The notes beneath the pieces are model-generated. The model was not told the DNA's origin, ran no database searches, and was given only the letters and a program-made list of their open reading frames with translations. Positions 1 to 8,610 of a stretch of DNA of 64,000 nucleotides are shown in pieces (position 1 is the first letter of the stretch; the number at the start of each line of letters is the position of its first letter). Position numbers and translations under genes: made by a program. The DNA lies in NCBI GenBank assembly GCA_019636515.1, contig JAHBXI010000004.1:248001-312000 (forward strand). Direction: 5' to 3'. The stretch comes from Phycisphaeraceae bacterium (GTDB lineage: Bacteria; Planctomycetota; Phycisphaerae; Phycisphaerales; UBA1924).

Positions 1-1
1 G

Positions 2-2119
2 ATCCAGGACCTGCAGGCCAATGCCCCGTTCCAGCGTCTTCGCCGGAACATCCTTCTCATCCTGCAACTGGCGGCGCTGGGGGCCGCGCTCGTGGCGGTC
101 GGAACGCCCCGCGTGGCCGGTCGGGAGCATCTCAACAGCCGGCACATCATCATGATTGACCGGTCGGCGAGCATGTCGGCCCTGGACGGAGATGAATCGT
201 CCGCGGCCGATCCCGCCTCTCCCAGGGCTCGCACGCGTCTGGAGGTCTCGAAGCAAGAGGCAAGGAAACTTGTCGATTCCCTTCCCGAGGCGGGGGTTTT
301 CAGCGGCCGGGAGGGGTCCGAGGCGATGGTCGTTGTCTTTGACACGACCGCGGAGGTCCGCCAGCAGTTCACGGGGGATAAGTCGCTGCTGCGGGCCGCG
401 ATCGATGCGATTCTCCCCACCGATGCCCCGACCAGGATGGGCGAGGCCATGCGCCTGGCCAAGGCCCACTCCCCCACGCGGGGCACCGTGGCCGACCCTC
501 GGAGCGGGGAACTGATGAGCATCGAGGGCGTCGAGGCGGGGGAGCCCGTCACGGTCCATATCTGGTCGGACGGCAAGGTCGCCGACCTGGCGGAAGTCAA
601 GCCCGGCCTGAGCGACGAGGTCGTCTTCCATCGCGTTGGTCGTCCCGAATCGGCCAACATGGGTATCGTCGGGCTGCGATGGGAGCGGTCGTACGAAGAC
701 CCAACGCAGTTGAGCATCTTCGCCAGCGTCCAGTCCACGTTTGACGAGGCGCGCCGCATCGATGTCGAACTCTCGATCGGGGGACAGATCGCGGGTATCC
801 GGACACTCGAATTGCCCGCCGCCGAGGTGCGAACGTCCCGTGCGTCTGGCGAGGGGCCGTCCGATCAGGCGGGAGTGATCATCCGGACGGTGGCGCCGGC
901 CAACTCTGGCGTGGTGTTCCAGGTTGAGCGATCGTCGGGCGCCATCGCGCAGGTCCGGCTGCGGGCGACCAATTCGGACCAGCCGCCGGCGGGCGACATG
1001 CTGGCCGCGGACAACTCGGCCTCGATGGTGATACCCCCGGCCCGCAAACTGTCCGTGGCGGCGGTGACACGTGGGAATCTGTTCCTCGCCGCCGCGCTGG
1101 AGGGGTTGCCGCTCGCCAGGCTCGACACGCGTACCCCGGAGGAGTTCCAGCGAACGATCACGTCCGGCCAGGAGGTCGGATACGACGTGGTCATCCTTGA
1201 TTCCTGGCTTCCCGAGTCCCGCACGCCGGGGGGGTCTTCCCCGTCGCTGCCGGCGGGGCGCTACCTGATTCTTGGGTCCGTTCCGCCGGATTTGGGCATC
1301 GTTGATCGGGGCATGGCCGGGCAGGAAGGCGCGACGCCCGGCTCGCGCCTCGGGGGAGAGGCGGTGTTCATCGACTGGATGCGGGACCACGCCGTGCTCC
1401 GCAATCTCACGCTCGACCCCGTGGTCATCACGGAGATGCGGATGGTCGAGGTCGAGCGAGGTTCCGGGGCGGTGGTGATGGCGCAGACGAGCCGGGGGCC
1501 TGGGATCATCGATGCCTCGTCGTCGGACGGGCAGTGGCGGGCGATCGTGGTGCCGTTCGACATCGCCCGCGGGAACTGGGCCTTTGACGTGAGTTTTGTG
1601 GTTTTCATGGCGTCCGCGGTCGAGTACCTGGGAGGGGCTTCGGACTCGGGCCCGGTGACGATCGAAGCCGGCAAACTTCCGCCGGGGATGGTGCAGCCCG
1701 GGACGATCCTTTCAGATCGACTTCCGGTCGGGGCGCGCGATGCGAAGATCCGCCTGCCCGCGTCCTCCGACCGATCCGGTCCGTCGGAGGAGTCGTTGTC
1801 CGTCGCTCCGGATGGTCGGATTGTCTACGGCCCGATCCGTGTCCGGGGCCTGTACGAGGTTGGATGGACGGGCCCGGCGGCGGCGGGGGATTCCGTCGGC
1901 GATGGGAGTTCTCGGCGGATGTACGCCGCGAATCTGCTGGATCCATCGGAATCGGACATTGGGGCGTCCGACGAGATCGCGCTGGCGTCACGGGTGGTTC
2001 GGGCTCGGGCCGGCTCGGCGGTCGAATCGGATCGCCCGCTGTGGCGGTGGTTCCTGCTGGCGGCCCTGGCGGTCGTCATGCTGGAGTGGTTCGTGTACAA
2101 CCGGAAGGTCCACGTGTGA
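2..2119 (+). CDS. BatA-type von Willebrand A membrane protein, 5' end outside window
   Basis: The frame is open from the first bases of the window, so the gene starts upstream. The stretch before the internal GTG at 92 reads DLQANAPFQRLRRN followed by a hydrophobic segment, which is the typical membrane-entry region of BatA-like proteins. A von Willebrand A domain follows, with a MIDAS-like DRSAS motif about 55 residues in. A transmembrane helix near the C-terminus (WRWFLLAALAVVMLEWF) ends in a short basic tail, so the vWA and glutamine-amidotransferase-like middle regions should lie in the periplasm. In planctomycetes such genes sit beside MoxR ATPase and DUF58 genes; these would lie to the left of the window. 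A 705-residue fragment is visible. The exact role is unknown, and chaperone-like envelope complex assembly is only an inference. Confidence 0.85.
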   Translation: MQDLQANAPFQRLRRNILLILQLAALGAALVAVGTPRVAGREHLNSRHIIMIDRSASMSALDGDESSAADPASPRARTRLEVSKQEARKLVDSLPEAGVFSGREGSEAMVVVFDTTAEVRQQFTGDKSLLRAAIDAILPTDAPTRMGEAMRLAKAHSPTRGTVADPRSGELMSIEGVEAGEPVTVHIWSDGKVADLAEVKPGLSDEVVFHRVGRPESANMGIVGLRWERSYEDPTQLSIFASVQSTFDEARRIDVELSIGGQIAGIRTLELPAAEVRTSRASGEGPSDQAGVIIRTVAPANSGVVFQVERSSGAIAQVRLRATNSDQPPAGDMLAADNSASMVIPPARKLSVAAVTRGNLFLAAALEGLPLARLDTRTPEEFQRTITSGQEVGYDVVILDSWLPESRTPGGSSPSLPAGRYLILGSVPPDLGIVDRGMAGQEGATPGSRLGGEAVFIDWMRDHAVLRNLTLDPVVITEMRMVEVERGSGAVVMAQTSRGPGIIDASSSDGQWRAIVVPFDIARGNWAFDVSFVVFMASAVEYLGGASDSGPVTIEAGKLPPGMVQPGTILSDRLPVGARDAKIRLPASSDRSGPSEESLSVAPDGRIVYGPIRVRGLYEVGWTGPAAAGDSVGDGSSRRMYAANLLDPSESDIGASDEIALASRVVRARAGSAVESDRPLWRWFLLAALAVVMLEWFVYNRKVHV

Positions 2120-2240
2120 CTGACCCGGATCGGGTCCCTTCACGGGAGTCCGCTCGGGCCGCCCGCCCCGGCACGCGTTCTGCGAGGCAGGGGGTTTCGG
2201 ACGCGGTGCATGTTGGGCACGAATCGGTCCGATATCAACC

Positions 2241-5111
2241 ATGATGGCAATCCAGACGCGGGCGCGAGGGCTGGTGGCGAGGGCCGGGTGTTTCGCCGGC
2301 GTGGTTTTCTGCGCGTCGAGCGCGTTGATCGCGCCCGAATTGTGCGCCGGTCAGTTGGCATCCGATGGGCGTCCGGTCTTTGCGCATCGGGAGGTGCGGA
2401 TCTTTGATTTCGAGGAGATCGAGACCACCCCCGCCCCGGTGCCCATGTACTGGGTCCGAGCCCAGGATTCTCCCGAAGCCGGCCGCGTGCGTCCGGGATT
2501 TCCGATATGGAACGCGGCGGAACTCGATGGCTCGCGCGCCCACGGCGGAGTCGGGTCGGTCCGCCTGCCGATCGCGGGCGGGAGCGCGAGTTTGCTCCTG
2601 GAGCGGGGGGTGCTTCCGGTCTTTGAGCGAGCGGACTATGTCATCACGGCACGGGTGTACACCGAGGGGCTGGTTCACGCCAGGGCCCGGGTCGTCGCCC
2701 GCTACCTCGGGGCTGATGGGGAGGTCCTTCCCGGGAGCGAACGGTCGAGCGACCTGGTTCGCTCGGAGGGGTTCTGGACCCCGGTGCGCGTCGAGATGCC
2801 CGGGGAGCACGAGGGCGTCTCGTTCCTTCAGATCGAGTTGCTTGTCCTCCAGCCCGAGCAGTTCCGGCCGCGCACGCTTGGGGCCAGGCAGGTCTTCGAC
2901 GAGGATTTCCACGGGTCGGCGTGGTTTGACGACGTCGCCGTGTCGCAACTGCCCAGGGTCGAGATCGGGACCGCGTCGGCGTGCAATATCTTTGTACACC
3001 CCGCGATCCCGGACCTGAATTTCGCGGTTCGCGATCTGACCGGCGAGCGGCTGGCGGTTGACCTGACCGTTCAGGACTCCGAGGGCGTGGAAGTGGATCG
3101 CCAGTCCCGCCCGCTGACGTCCGGGAGAACGATGGCGGCGTGGCAGCCGAACATCGAGCGGCTGGGGTGGTACCGGGCCGAGATTACGGTCCGATCGGAC
3201 CTTGCTCCGCTGGCCACCGCGCACGCGGACTTTCTCTGGATCCCGGCGCCCGCCGAGGGAGATCCGGGGGGCATCCGCGGCGATCTCTCCGGCCTGGCCG
3301 GGGATTGGCGTCGGTTCGAGATCATCGCGACCACGCCGCATCCCCGGCTTGGTGAACGGATCTCCGACCTGGCCGATCGAGTCCGCGCCGGGGCGGTGAC
3401 CGTCCCGGTCTGGGAGGGGTTGATCGAGCCGGGATCGACCGGGGCGGGGTCTTTCATCGCCGGATTACTCGACCGCGGAAGAAGGATCACCATCGGCGTT
3501 CCGCGTGTTCCCCAATCCCTTGCCGACGCGGTCAGCGTGGATCCCGGGGATCCGTGGGAACTGGCTCGCCGGGGTCCCGAACTGTGGGGTCCGTTCGTGG
3601 ATGCGTATCTCGACCGGCACGGGCAGAGCGTCCGCCGGTGGGAGGTCGGGCCGTCCTGGGATGACCGCGTGTTCTGGGACCCGGCGCGAGCCCGGACCCT
3701 AGCGAACGTCCGGCGTGTCTTTGAGCGACTAGTGCCCGGGCCGATCCTGTGCATCCCCTGGAGAGCGGACCTTGCGGTAACGGGGGAAGTCGTGTCGCAA
3801 CTTCCACGGGATGCGATGCTCAGGATCCTGGTGCCAAGCGACATGCCCGGCGGGTCCATCGCCTCGGTGGCGCGGTCCATCGGTTCGCTGCCGGGGGGGA
3901 TCCCCGGCGGGGTCGGGATCGTGCTGGCCTCGCCGACCGACGATCGAACTTCTCGCCGAGAGGCCGCGTCGGAGGCGGGGCGGCGCCTCGTGGAGTTCTG
4001 GCGCTCCTTCGGAGGTGATTCCACGGCATCGGTGGCTCTTCTTGAACCCTGGACGTGGCCCGAGCCGACTCGCGGAGGGATCAGCCCCGGGCCGGAACTG
4101 GCCGCGCTTGCCAACCTCGCCCCGAGGCTCTCGGGGAGGCGATTTGCGGCCGACTTGCCGCTGGGTCCGGGGATTCGCGCGATGCTCTTTGCCCCGTCGG
4201 CGGGCATGGACGACACCGATGGCGGAGTCGTGATCGCGTGGGATGAGTCGGGAGCGTCCGTGGCGTCCGACTCGCCGGCCCATGCCTACCTCGGGAGCGG
4301 GCGCGTGCGTGCGTTCGATGTGTTCGGCAACGAGATTCCGCGAGGCGAACCGGCGGACGAGTCCGCCGTGTTCCGTCAGCCGCCGGCCTCCGCCGGAGCC
4401 TCCCCCGAGGTCCTCCTGCGTCTTGATGACGAGTTGATCGTGATCGAAGGGGTTGATCCGCGCATGGCCTTGTTCCATGCGGGTCTTGGGGTTGAGCCGT
4501 CGTTCATCGACGTTGGCAAGAGCACCCACGAGCACGCGATTGTTGTTCGAAACCCCTGGCCGGTGGCGATCGACGTCGCGCTGCGCATCGTCAAGCCGGG
4601 CGGGGTGGAGGGGGAAAGCCAGCGGCGCGACCGGACGTGGCGCGTGTCGCCCCGCCAGGCCCGCGTGACGGTTCCCGCGGGGGGAGAGCAGCGGGTTCCT
4701 GTCGAATGTACGTTTGGTCCCGGGGAGGAAGCCGGTCCCAAGGAATTCGTCATCGACGTGGACGTGGCCTCGGACCAGTCGCTCGGATCGATGCGGGTCC
4801 GCCGGGAGGTGGTGCTGGGTTCCGAGCGCCTTGACCTGGAACTTTCCACCCGGATCGACCGTGAGAACCGTGTCGCGGTGGAGGCGTACGTCTCGAATCG
4901 CGGGCGTGATCCGCTGGATGTCCAGTTGACCGCGTTTGCGCCGGGCATGGCTCGGCTTCGCGCGGTTATCTCGAACATGGAGCCGGGAGCCGTGGGAACC
5001 CGTATCTTCCGGTACGGCGACGCGTCGATACTCCGCGGGCAGCGCGTGTACGTCATGATCGAAGACGTCGTGACGGGAGTCCGGTTGAACAAGGCCATCG
5101 TCGTCCCATGA
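2241..5111 (+). CDS. large secreted protein of unknown function
   Basis: This 956-residue protein has an N-terminal signal peptide (a basic start, then a hydrophobic run ending near CAGQ at about residue 38), so it is exported. Residues 50 to 230 look like a beta-sandwich of the carbohydrate-binding type, with alternating hydrophobic strands and an Asp-rich edge (FDDVAV). Residues 350 to 700 resemble an alpha/beta region of barrel type, and the last 200 residues look like another beta-sandwich. No catalytic motif can be assigned with certainty. It lies 121 bases after the BatA-like gene on the same strand and 55 bases before a dehydrogenase-like gene, so the three may be co-transcribed. ATG is used as start; no clear ribosome-binding site is visible. 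Confidence 0.75.
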   Translation: MMAIQTRARGLVARAGCFAGVVFCASSALIAPELCAGQLASDGRPVFAHREVRIFDFEEIETTPAPVPMYWVRAQDSPEAGRVRPGFPIWNAAELDGSRAHGGVGSVRLPIAGGSASLLLERGVLPVFERADYVITARVYTEGLVHARARVVARYLGADGEVLPGSERSSDLVRSEGFWTPVRVEMPGEHEGVSFLQIELLVLQPEQFRPRTLGARQVFDEDFHGSAWFDDVAVSQLPRVEIGTASACNIFVHPAIPDLNFAVRDLTGERLAVDLTVQDSEGVEVDRQSRPLTSGRTMAAWQPNIERLGWYRAEITVRSDLAPLATAHADFLWIPAPAEGDPGGIRGDLSGLAGDWRRFEIIATTPHPRLGERISDLADRVRAGAVTVPVWEGLIEPGSTGAGSFIAGLLDRGRRITIGVPRVPQSLADAVSVDPGDPWELARRGPELWGPFVDAYLDRHGQSVRRWEVGPSWDDRVFWDPARARTLANVRRVFERLVPGPILCIPWRADLAVTGEVVSQLPRDAMLRILVPSDMPGGSIASVARSIGSLPGGIPGGVGIVLASPTDDRTSRREAASEAGRRLVEFWRSFGGDSTASVALLEPWTWPEPTRGGISPGPELAALANLAPRLSGRRFAADLPLGPGIRAMLFAPSAGMDDTDGGVVIAWDESGASVASDSPAHAYLGSGRVRAFDVFGNEIPRGEPADESAVFRQPPASAGASPEVLLRLDDELIVIEGVDPRMALFHAGLGVEPSFIDVGKSTHEHAIVVRNPWPVAIDVALRIVKPGGVEGESQRRDRTWRVSPRQARVTVPAGGEQRVPVECTFGPGEEAGPKEFVIDVDVASDQSLGSMRVRREVVLGSERLDLELSTRIDRENRVAVEAYVSNRGRDPLDVQLTAFAPGMARLRAVISNMEPGAVGTRIFRYGDASILRGQRVYVMIEDVVTGVRLNKAIVVP

Positions 5112-5166
5112 CCACGCCCATGAACCATCCCCATAGGCCGCGGCCCGGGAGATCGGGGGCTGATCG

Positions 5167-6186
5167 GTGAGGGCGATCCGCGTGGTCCAGGGACGTGTTT
5201 CCTTCGAACGTGAGGCGCCGATTCCCGTGCCCGGTACGGGCGAAGCGATCGTGCGAACCACGCGGGTCGCGGTCTGCCACGCCGCCGCGGATTCCATACG
5301 CGCACCACGAGGACCCGACCGTACTCTCGGGCGGGAGTTTGTGGGCACCGTCGAGCGAATCGGCCCCGGCTCAGGCCCCGGACCGTTACGTGGAAGTGGC
5401 GCCAATCTGGTTGGCAAGCGGGTTGTCGGATCGGCCAGCCGCGCGTGCGGGTCTTGCGACCGTTGTCGTTCCGGGTTGTCGGGGCACTGCCGTGACCGGC
5501 GAACACTCGGTGAACCTGGCACGGAGGGGTGCTTTGCCGACTATTTCACGGTTCCCGTGTCGAGCCTGGTTGAGGTTCCCCCGGGCATCGGTGACGACGA
5601 GGCCGTTCTCTCCTCGACGTTCGCGGCCGCTTCTCACCTGGCCCGGGCCGTGCCGATCTCGCCGCGCATCCTGGTCTCGGTTATCGGGGATGGGGCCGTC
5701 GGACTTGTGACCGCCGCCCTCCTGGCGAGCCGGGCCGAGACCGTTCGGATCCTGACTCTTCGATCGTCCGCCGCGATGGTGTGCGAGAAGTGGGGGCTTC
5801 GCCACCGCCCGGCCGGCGAAGCCGGACGCCGCCACGACCAGGACCTGGTGGTCGATACCGAGGGTTCGGATTCGAGCATGTCCCTGGCGGTTGGTTTGGC
5901 GCGCCCGAGGGGGATGGTCTTTGTCTCCCGCACCACGGGTCGGGCGGGCGGGCCGGGTCCATCGGAGGATGTCTGCGGGGCCATCGCGGAACTGGAACTG
6001 ACGGTGCGAGGAGTGCGCGGGGAGGACTTCCCCGGCGGGGTCGCGATCCTCGCGGGGGGCTCGATTCCGGTGGCGCCCCTGGTCGCATCCCGCCTGACCC
6101 TGGAGCAGGTCCCCGGGTGTGTCGTTGATCCCGGGTTCGATGGGATGGTGAAGGTGATTGCCTCGGTCCCGCCGCCCAGCCATTGA
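5167..6186 (+). CDS. zinc-type alcohol dehydrogenase relative (MDR superfamily) lacking a catalytic zinc ligand
   Basis: This 339-residue protein has the medium-chain dehydrogenase layout: a GroES-like N-terminal half, then a nucleotide-binding half with a glycine-rich turn (VIGDGAVGLVTAALLAS, about residues 178 to 194). The four structural-zinc cysteines are present (C94, C97, C100, C108 in CGSCDRCRSGLSGHC). The catalytic-zinc Cys is present at C37, but the His of the usual GHE motif is Arg56 (LGREFVG). Classical zinc-dependent alcohol oxidation is therefore doubtful. The start is GTG, with no strong ribosome-binding site. It follows the large secreted protein by 55 bases. A redox role is inferred from fold only. 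Confidence 0.75.
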   Translation: MRAIRVVQGRVSFEREAPIPVPGTGEAIVRTTRVAVCHAAADSIRAPRGPDRTLGREFVGTVERIGPGSGPGPLRGSGANLVGKRVVGSASRACGSCDRCRSGLSGHCRDRRTLGEPGTEGCFADYFTVPVSSLVEVPPGIGDDEAVLSSTFAAASHLARAVPISPRILVSVIGDGAVGLVTAALLASRAETVRILTLRSSAAMVCEKWGLRHRPAGEAGRRHDQDLVVDTEGSDSSMSLAVGLARPRGMVFVSRTTGRAGGPGPSEDVCGAIAELELTVRGVRGEDFPGGVAILAGGSIPVAPLVASRLTLEQVPGCVVDPGFDGMVKVIASVPPPSH

Positions 6187-6391
6187 AATTGCCAAGCCAA
6201 CGGAATCGACGGCCGTGACAACCAAGGTCCAATAACAATACCCTATTGTCTTTTATAGATTCAGCATTCTTCCTCTTTTGGGGAACAGGGAACTACCCCA
6301 GAGGCGAATAGCAAACGTCATCTTCCTGATATTGGGAGAGCGGGATGCACCACCCGATGGCTGGTGCGGATGAGAGACTGGAGACAAAGAC

Positions 6392-6952
6392 ATGAAGGTT
6401 GCCAATGTTCTCGGAATGGGCGCGGTTATTGCCTTGACGTCGTTCGGGGCCCTCGCGGCCACTCAGGGCACGTCCCCCGTCGAGCCGCAGTACGGCCAGC
6501 GCAACGTGCTGCCTGTCGACGGCACGTGGATTATCCTCGACGAGTTCATGAACGTCGGTGATTTCTTCAGCGGGCCCTGGACGTACACCTCCGCGCTGCC
6601 GGTCCAACTGGACGTGACGGACCTGTTCGTCGTCACCGACGTCTTCGAGGTGTACCTCAACGGCGGCTTTGTTGGCGCCACGCCCGTTCTCCCCGATTAC
6701 GACGCCCTGGGCGTGGATCCCTTCGGCGCCACCTTCACCAGTGATCCCGATGTCGCCTGGCTGAGCGACCTGTTCAGCAAGGGCACGTTCATTCTGCCCG
6801 CGGGTACGCACGACGTTGATTTCCGCAACATCCAGATCCCCACCGGTTTCCAGGATGGGACAATCGCGTTCCGCGCCAGCCGGATCCCCTCCCCGGGCGC
6901 TGCGGCGCTGTTCGGGTTCGCGGGTCTGATGGCCGCCCGCCGTCGCCGCTGA
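6392..6952 (+). CDS. exported protein with PEP-CTERM-like C-terminal anchor
   Basis: This 186-residue protein begins with a signal peptide (MKVANVLGMGAVIALTSFGALA). It ends in IPSPGAAALFGFAGLMAARRRR, written here as a Pro-Gly motif, a hydrophobic helix and an Arg cluster, which is the tripartite layout of PEP-CTERM-like sorting signals common in Phycisphaerae. The middle contains beta-rich sequence with many Asp and Thr residues and no known catalytic motif. A ribosome-binding site GGAG lies 8 bases before the ATG, and an intrinsic terminator follows 27 bases after the stop, so it is a single-gene transcript. It is probably a surface or matrix protein processed by an exosortase-like system; that enzyme is not in the window. 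Confidence 0.8.
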   Translation: MKVANVLGMGAVIALTSFGALAATQGTSPVEPQYGQRNVLPVDGTWIILDEFMNVGDFFSGPWTYTSALPVQLDVTDLFVVTDVFEVYLNGGFVGATPVLPDYDALGVDPFGATFTSDPDVAWLSDLFSKGTFILPAGTHDVDFRNIQIPTGFQDGTIAFRASRIPSPGAAALFGFAGLMAARRRR

Positions 6953-6978
6953 GTTCGGCCGACGCATCCATGAATCTC

Positions 6979-7013
6979 AACAACGCCGCGGGAAACCGTG
7001 GCGTTGTTCTTTG
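6979..7013 (+). terminator. intrinsic terminator after the PEP-CTERM-like gene
   Basis: A 13-bp stem (6979-6991 with 6996-7008, one G-T pair) is closed by a GAAA tetraloop and followed by CTTT. It lies 27 bases after the stop codon at 6952. Confidence 0.8.
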
Positions 7014-7049
7014 GTGGCGAGGCCGTGACCCCGGCCTGACCCTGACGGA

Positions 7050-7766
7050 TCATCCAGCCCCGTGCCGGGACTGTGCGGGGGCCGGGGCGCCGACACCCTC
7101 GTTCCAACCGACGCCTTTCAGGATGGGGGTCCACCGCTCATGCTCGCGCCGGAAATCCGGGGTGCCGGGCCTGGCCATCTCCGCGCGCCACCACCAGCAC
7201 AGGCGCACGGGGAGGTCCATGTCGATGACCAGGTCGGCGATCTGCCGGTCGGAAAAATCGACCATGGGAACGTCGATCCGGAACGAGTCGATGCCGTGAT
7301 GGTGTGCGTCAAGCCTGACCAGCCGGGAAACCAGCAGGGCCCGGTCGACGGCCCGGGAGACTTCGTCAATATCCGGGCATTGAGCGTGCGACGAATGGAA
7401 TGGCCAGACCAGGCGCGTGCATCCGCGTTCGATACCCGCCCACGAGGCCGACACCAGCATCCGCGAGTCGGCCGACCAGTCGTGGCGGACTTCCTGGGCG
7501 CTCGGATCGACATCGCCCGAGGGGATTGCCTTTTCTGGCGCCTCGACCAGTTCCATTTCGAAAAACTCGGCCTGCCTTTGGACGGCCCAGCGCCTCGCGG
7601 GGGCGGTATGGCCGGCCCATGCGGGAACCCACAGGATCGGGCGTATCGCCTGCCTCTGCCCGGCGTCGGGCTCGGCCAGGAGGGAGGCATCGGCCGCCGC
7701 GGCGCATGCCAGGATGGAGGCCAGCCCCCCGTCGCCGACGACCAGCGTCCGGTTGAACTCCGTCAT
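7050..7766 (-). CDS. QueC-like PP-loop protein with degenerate ATP and zinc motifs
   Basis: This 238-residue protein resembles 7-cyano-7-deazaguanine synthase (QueC) in outline. Near the N-terminus, VVGDGGLASILA sits where QueC has the PP-loop SGGLDS. Towards the C-terminus, VPMVDFSDRQIADLVIDMDLP matches the conserved segment before the QueC zinc site. The Cys cluster that binds zinc in QueC is absent; that region reads CWWWRAEMARPG and then RREHERWTPILKG. It may therefore be a QueC-fold protein with another or no nucleotide activity. The start is supported by TACACT 6 bases upstream. It is transcribed away from the sirtuin gene, with 72 bases between the two starts. The family assignment comes from remembered motifs and is moderate. 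Confidence 0.5.
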   Translation of the reverse strand: MTEFNRTLVVGDGGLASILACAAAADASLLAEPDAGQRQAIRPILWVPAWAGHTAPARRWAVQRQAEFFEMELVEAPEKAIPSGDVDPSAQEVRHDWSADSRMLVSASWAGIERGCTRLVWPFHSSHAQCPDIDEVSRAVDRALLVSRLVRLDAHHHGIDSFRIDVPMVDFSDRQIADLVIDMDLPVRLCWWWRAEMARPGTPDFRREHERWTPILKGVGWNEGVGAPAPAQSRHGAG

Positions 7767-7772
7767 GGCGGG

Positions 7773-7778
7773 AGTGTA
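7773..7778 (-). promoter_or_regulatory. -10 hexamer TACACT, leaderless start of the QueC-like gene
   Basis: On the minus strand TACACT ends 6 bases before the ATG at 7766, the spacing expected if transcription begins at or next to the start codon. Confidence 0.45.
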
Positions 7779-7824
7779 ATCGATCGGGCCGGAGAAAGCC
7801 GCCGTGCGAGATCGTCGTCTGTCC

Positions 7825-7830
7825 TAATGT
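7825..7830 (+). promoter_or_regulatory. -10 hexamer TAATGT, leaderless start of the sirtuin gene
   Basis: TAATGT ends 8 bases before the ATG at 7839. This favours 7839 over the in-frame ATG at 7827, which lies inside the hexamer. Confidence 0.4.
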
Positions 7831-7838
7831 GGGTTTGC

Positions 7839-8609
7839 ATGGGAGAGAACGACTCCATCGGGGCGATCGCCCGGGCCGTCCGTGACGCCTGTCGGTTGGT
7901 CGTCCTGACCGGGGCGGGCGTCTCGGCCGAAAGCGGCACGCCGACATTCCGCGACGCCATGACGGGCCTGTGGGCGAGTTTCAACCCCGAGCAACTCGCC
8001 ACGCCCGAGGCCTTCGACCGGGATCCCGAACTGGTGACCCGCTGGTACGACCATCGGCGGCTTGGGTGCATGGCGTGCGAGCCCAATCCCGGGCACCGGG
8101 CGCTGGCGGAACTTGAACGCCGCGTCGTTGGCTCGGGCCGATCGTTCCTGCTCCTGACCCAGAACGTCGACCGGCTGCACCAGCGCGCGGGGAGCAACGC
8201 CGTGGTCGAACTTCACGGGACGATCATGGTGTGGCGCTGCACGAAGACCGGCCGGGAGGTGATGCCTCCGCCAACGCCCATGTCGGAATACCCCACGCGC
8301 ACGGAGGCCGGCGGGTTGCTTCGCCCGTGTGTCGTGTGGTTCGGGGAGATGCTCCCCGAGTCCGCGCTTGAGGCCGCCTTGTCCTCGCTCGGCGAGTGCG
8401 ACGTGTTCCTGTCGGTCGGGACCAGCGCCCTGGTTCAGCCCGCCGCCGGCTTTGTATTCGAGGCCAGGCGTGCCGGGGCGGTCACGTGCGAGATCAATCC
8501 CCAGGATACGGCCATCACGGGCTGGATCGACCACGCGGCGCGGGGCCCGTCGGGGCGGATCCTGCCCGCCATCGTCGAGGCGGCCTTCGGTGATGGCGCC
8601 GCCGCGTGA
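7839..8609 (+). CDS. SIR2-family NAD-dependent protein deacylase without zinc cysteines
   Basis: This 256-residue sirtuin removes acyl groups from lysines using NAD. The NAD-binding motif GAGVSAESGTPTFRD is at residues 25 to 39, TQNVDRLHQRAG follows near 107, and the catalytic His is in ELHG (H126). WYDHRR near residues 69 to 74 supplies the Tyr-x-x-Arg pair (Y70, R73) that marks class III enzymes acting on succinyl or malonyl lysine. The usual two CxxC zinc pairs are missing: only C134 remains of the first, and the second region reads YPTRTEAGGLLRP. The conserved VVWFGEMLP is intact. The longer upstream reading frame is an artefact of antisense coding in the QueC-like gene; the start is set by the -10 hexamer at 7825. 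Confidence 0.85.
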   Translation: MGENDSIGAIARAVRDACRLVVLTGAGVSAESGTPTFRDAMTGLWASFNPEQLATPEAFDRDPELVTRWYDHRRLGCMACEPNPGHRALAELERRVVGSGRSFLLLTQNVDRLHQRAGSNAVVELHGTIMVWRCTKTGREVMPPPTPMSEYPTRTEAGGLLRPCVVWFGEMLPESALEAALSSLGECDVFLSVGTSALVQPAAGFVFEARRAGAVTCEINPQDTAITGWIDHAARGPSGRILPAIVEAAFGDGAAA

Positions 8610-8610
8610 G

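Noticed and set aside
7062..7838. N-terminal extension of the sirtuin frame
   Set aside because: It is antisense to the QueC-like gene and not conserved; the -10 hexamer and the family start fit 7839.
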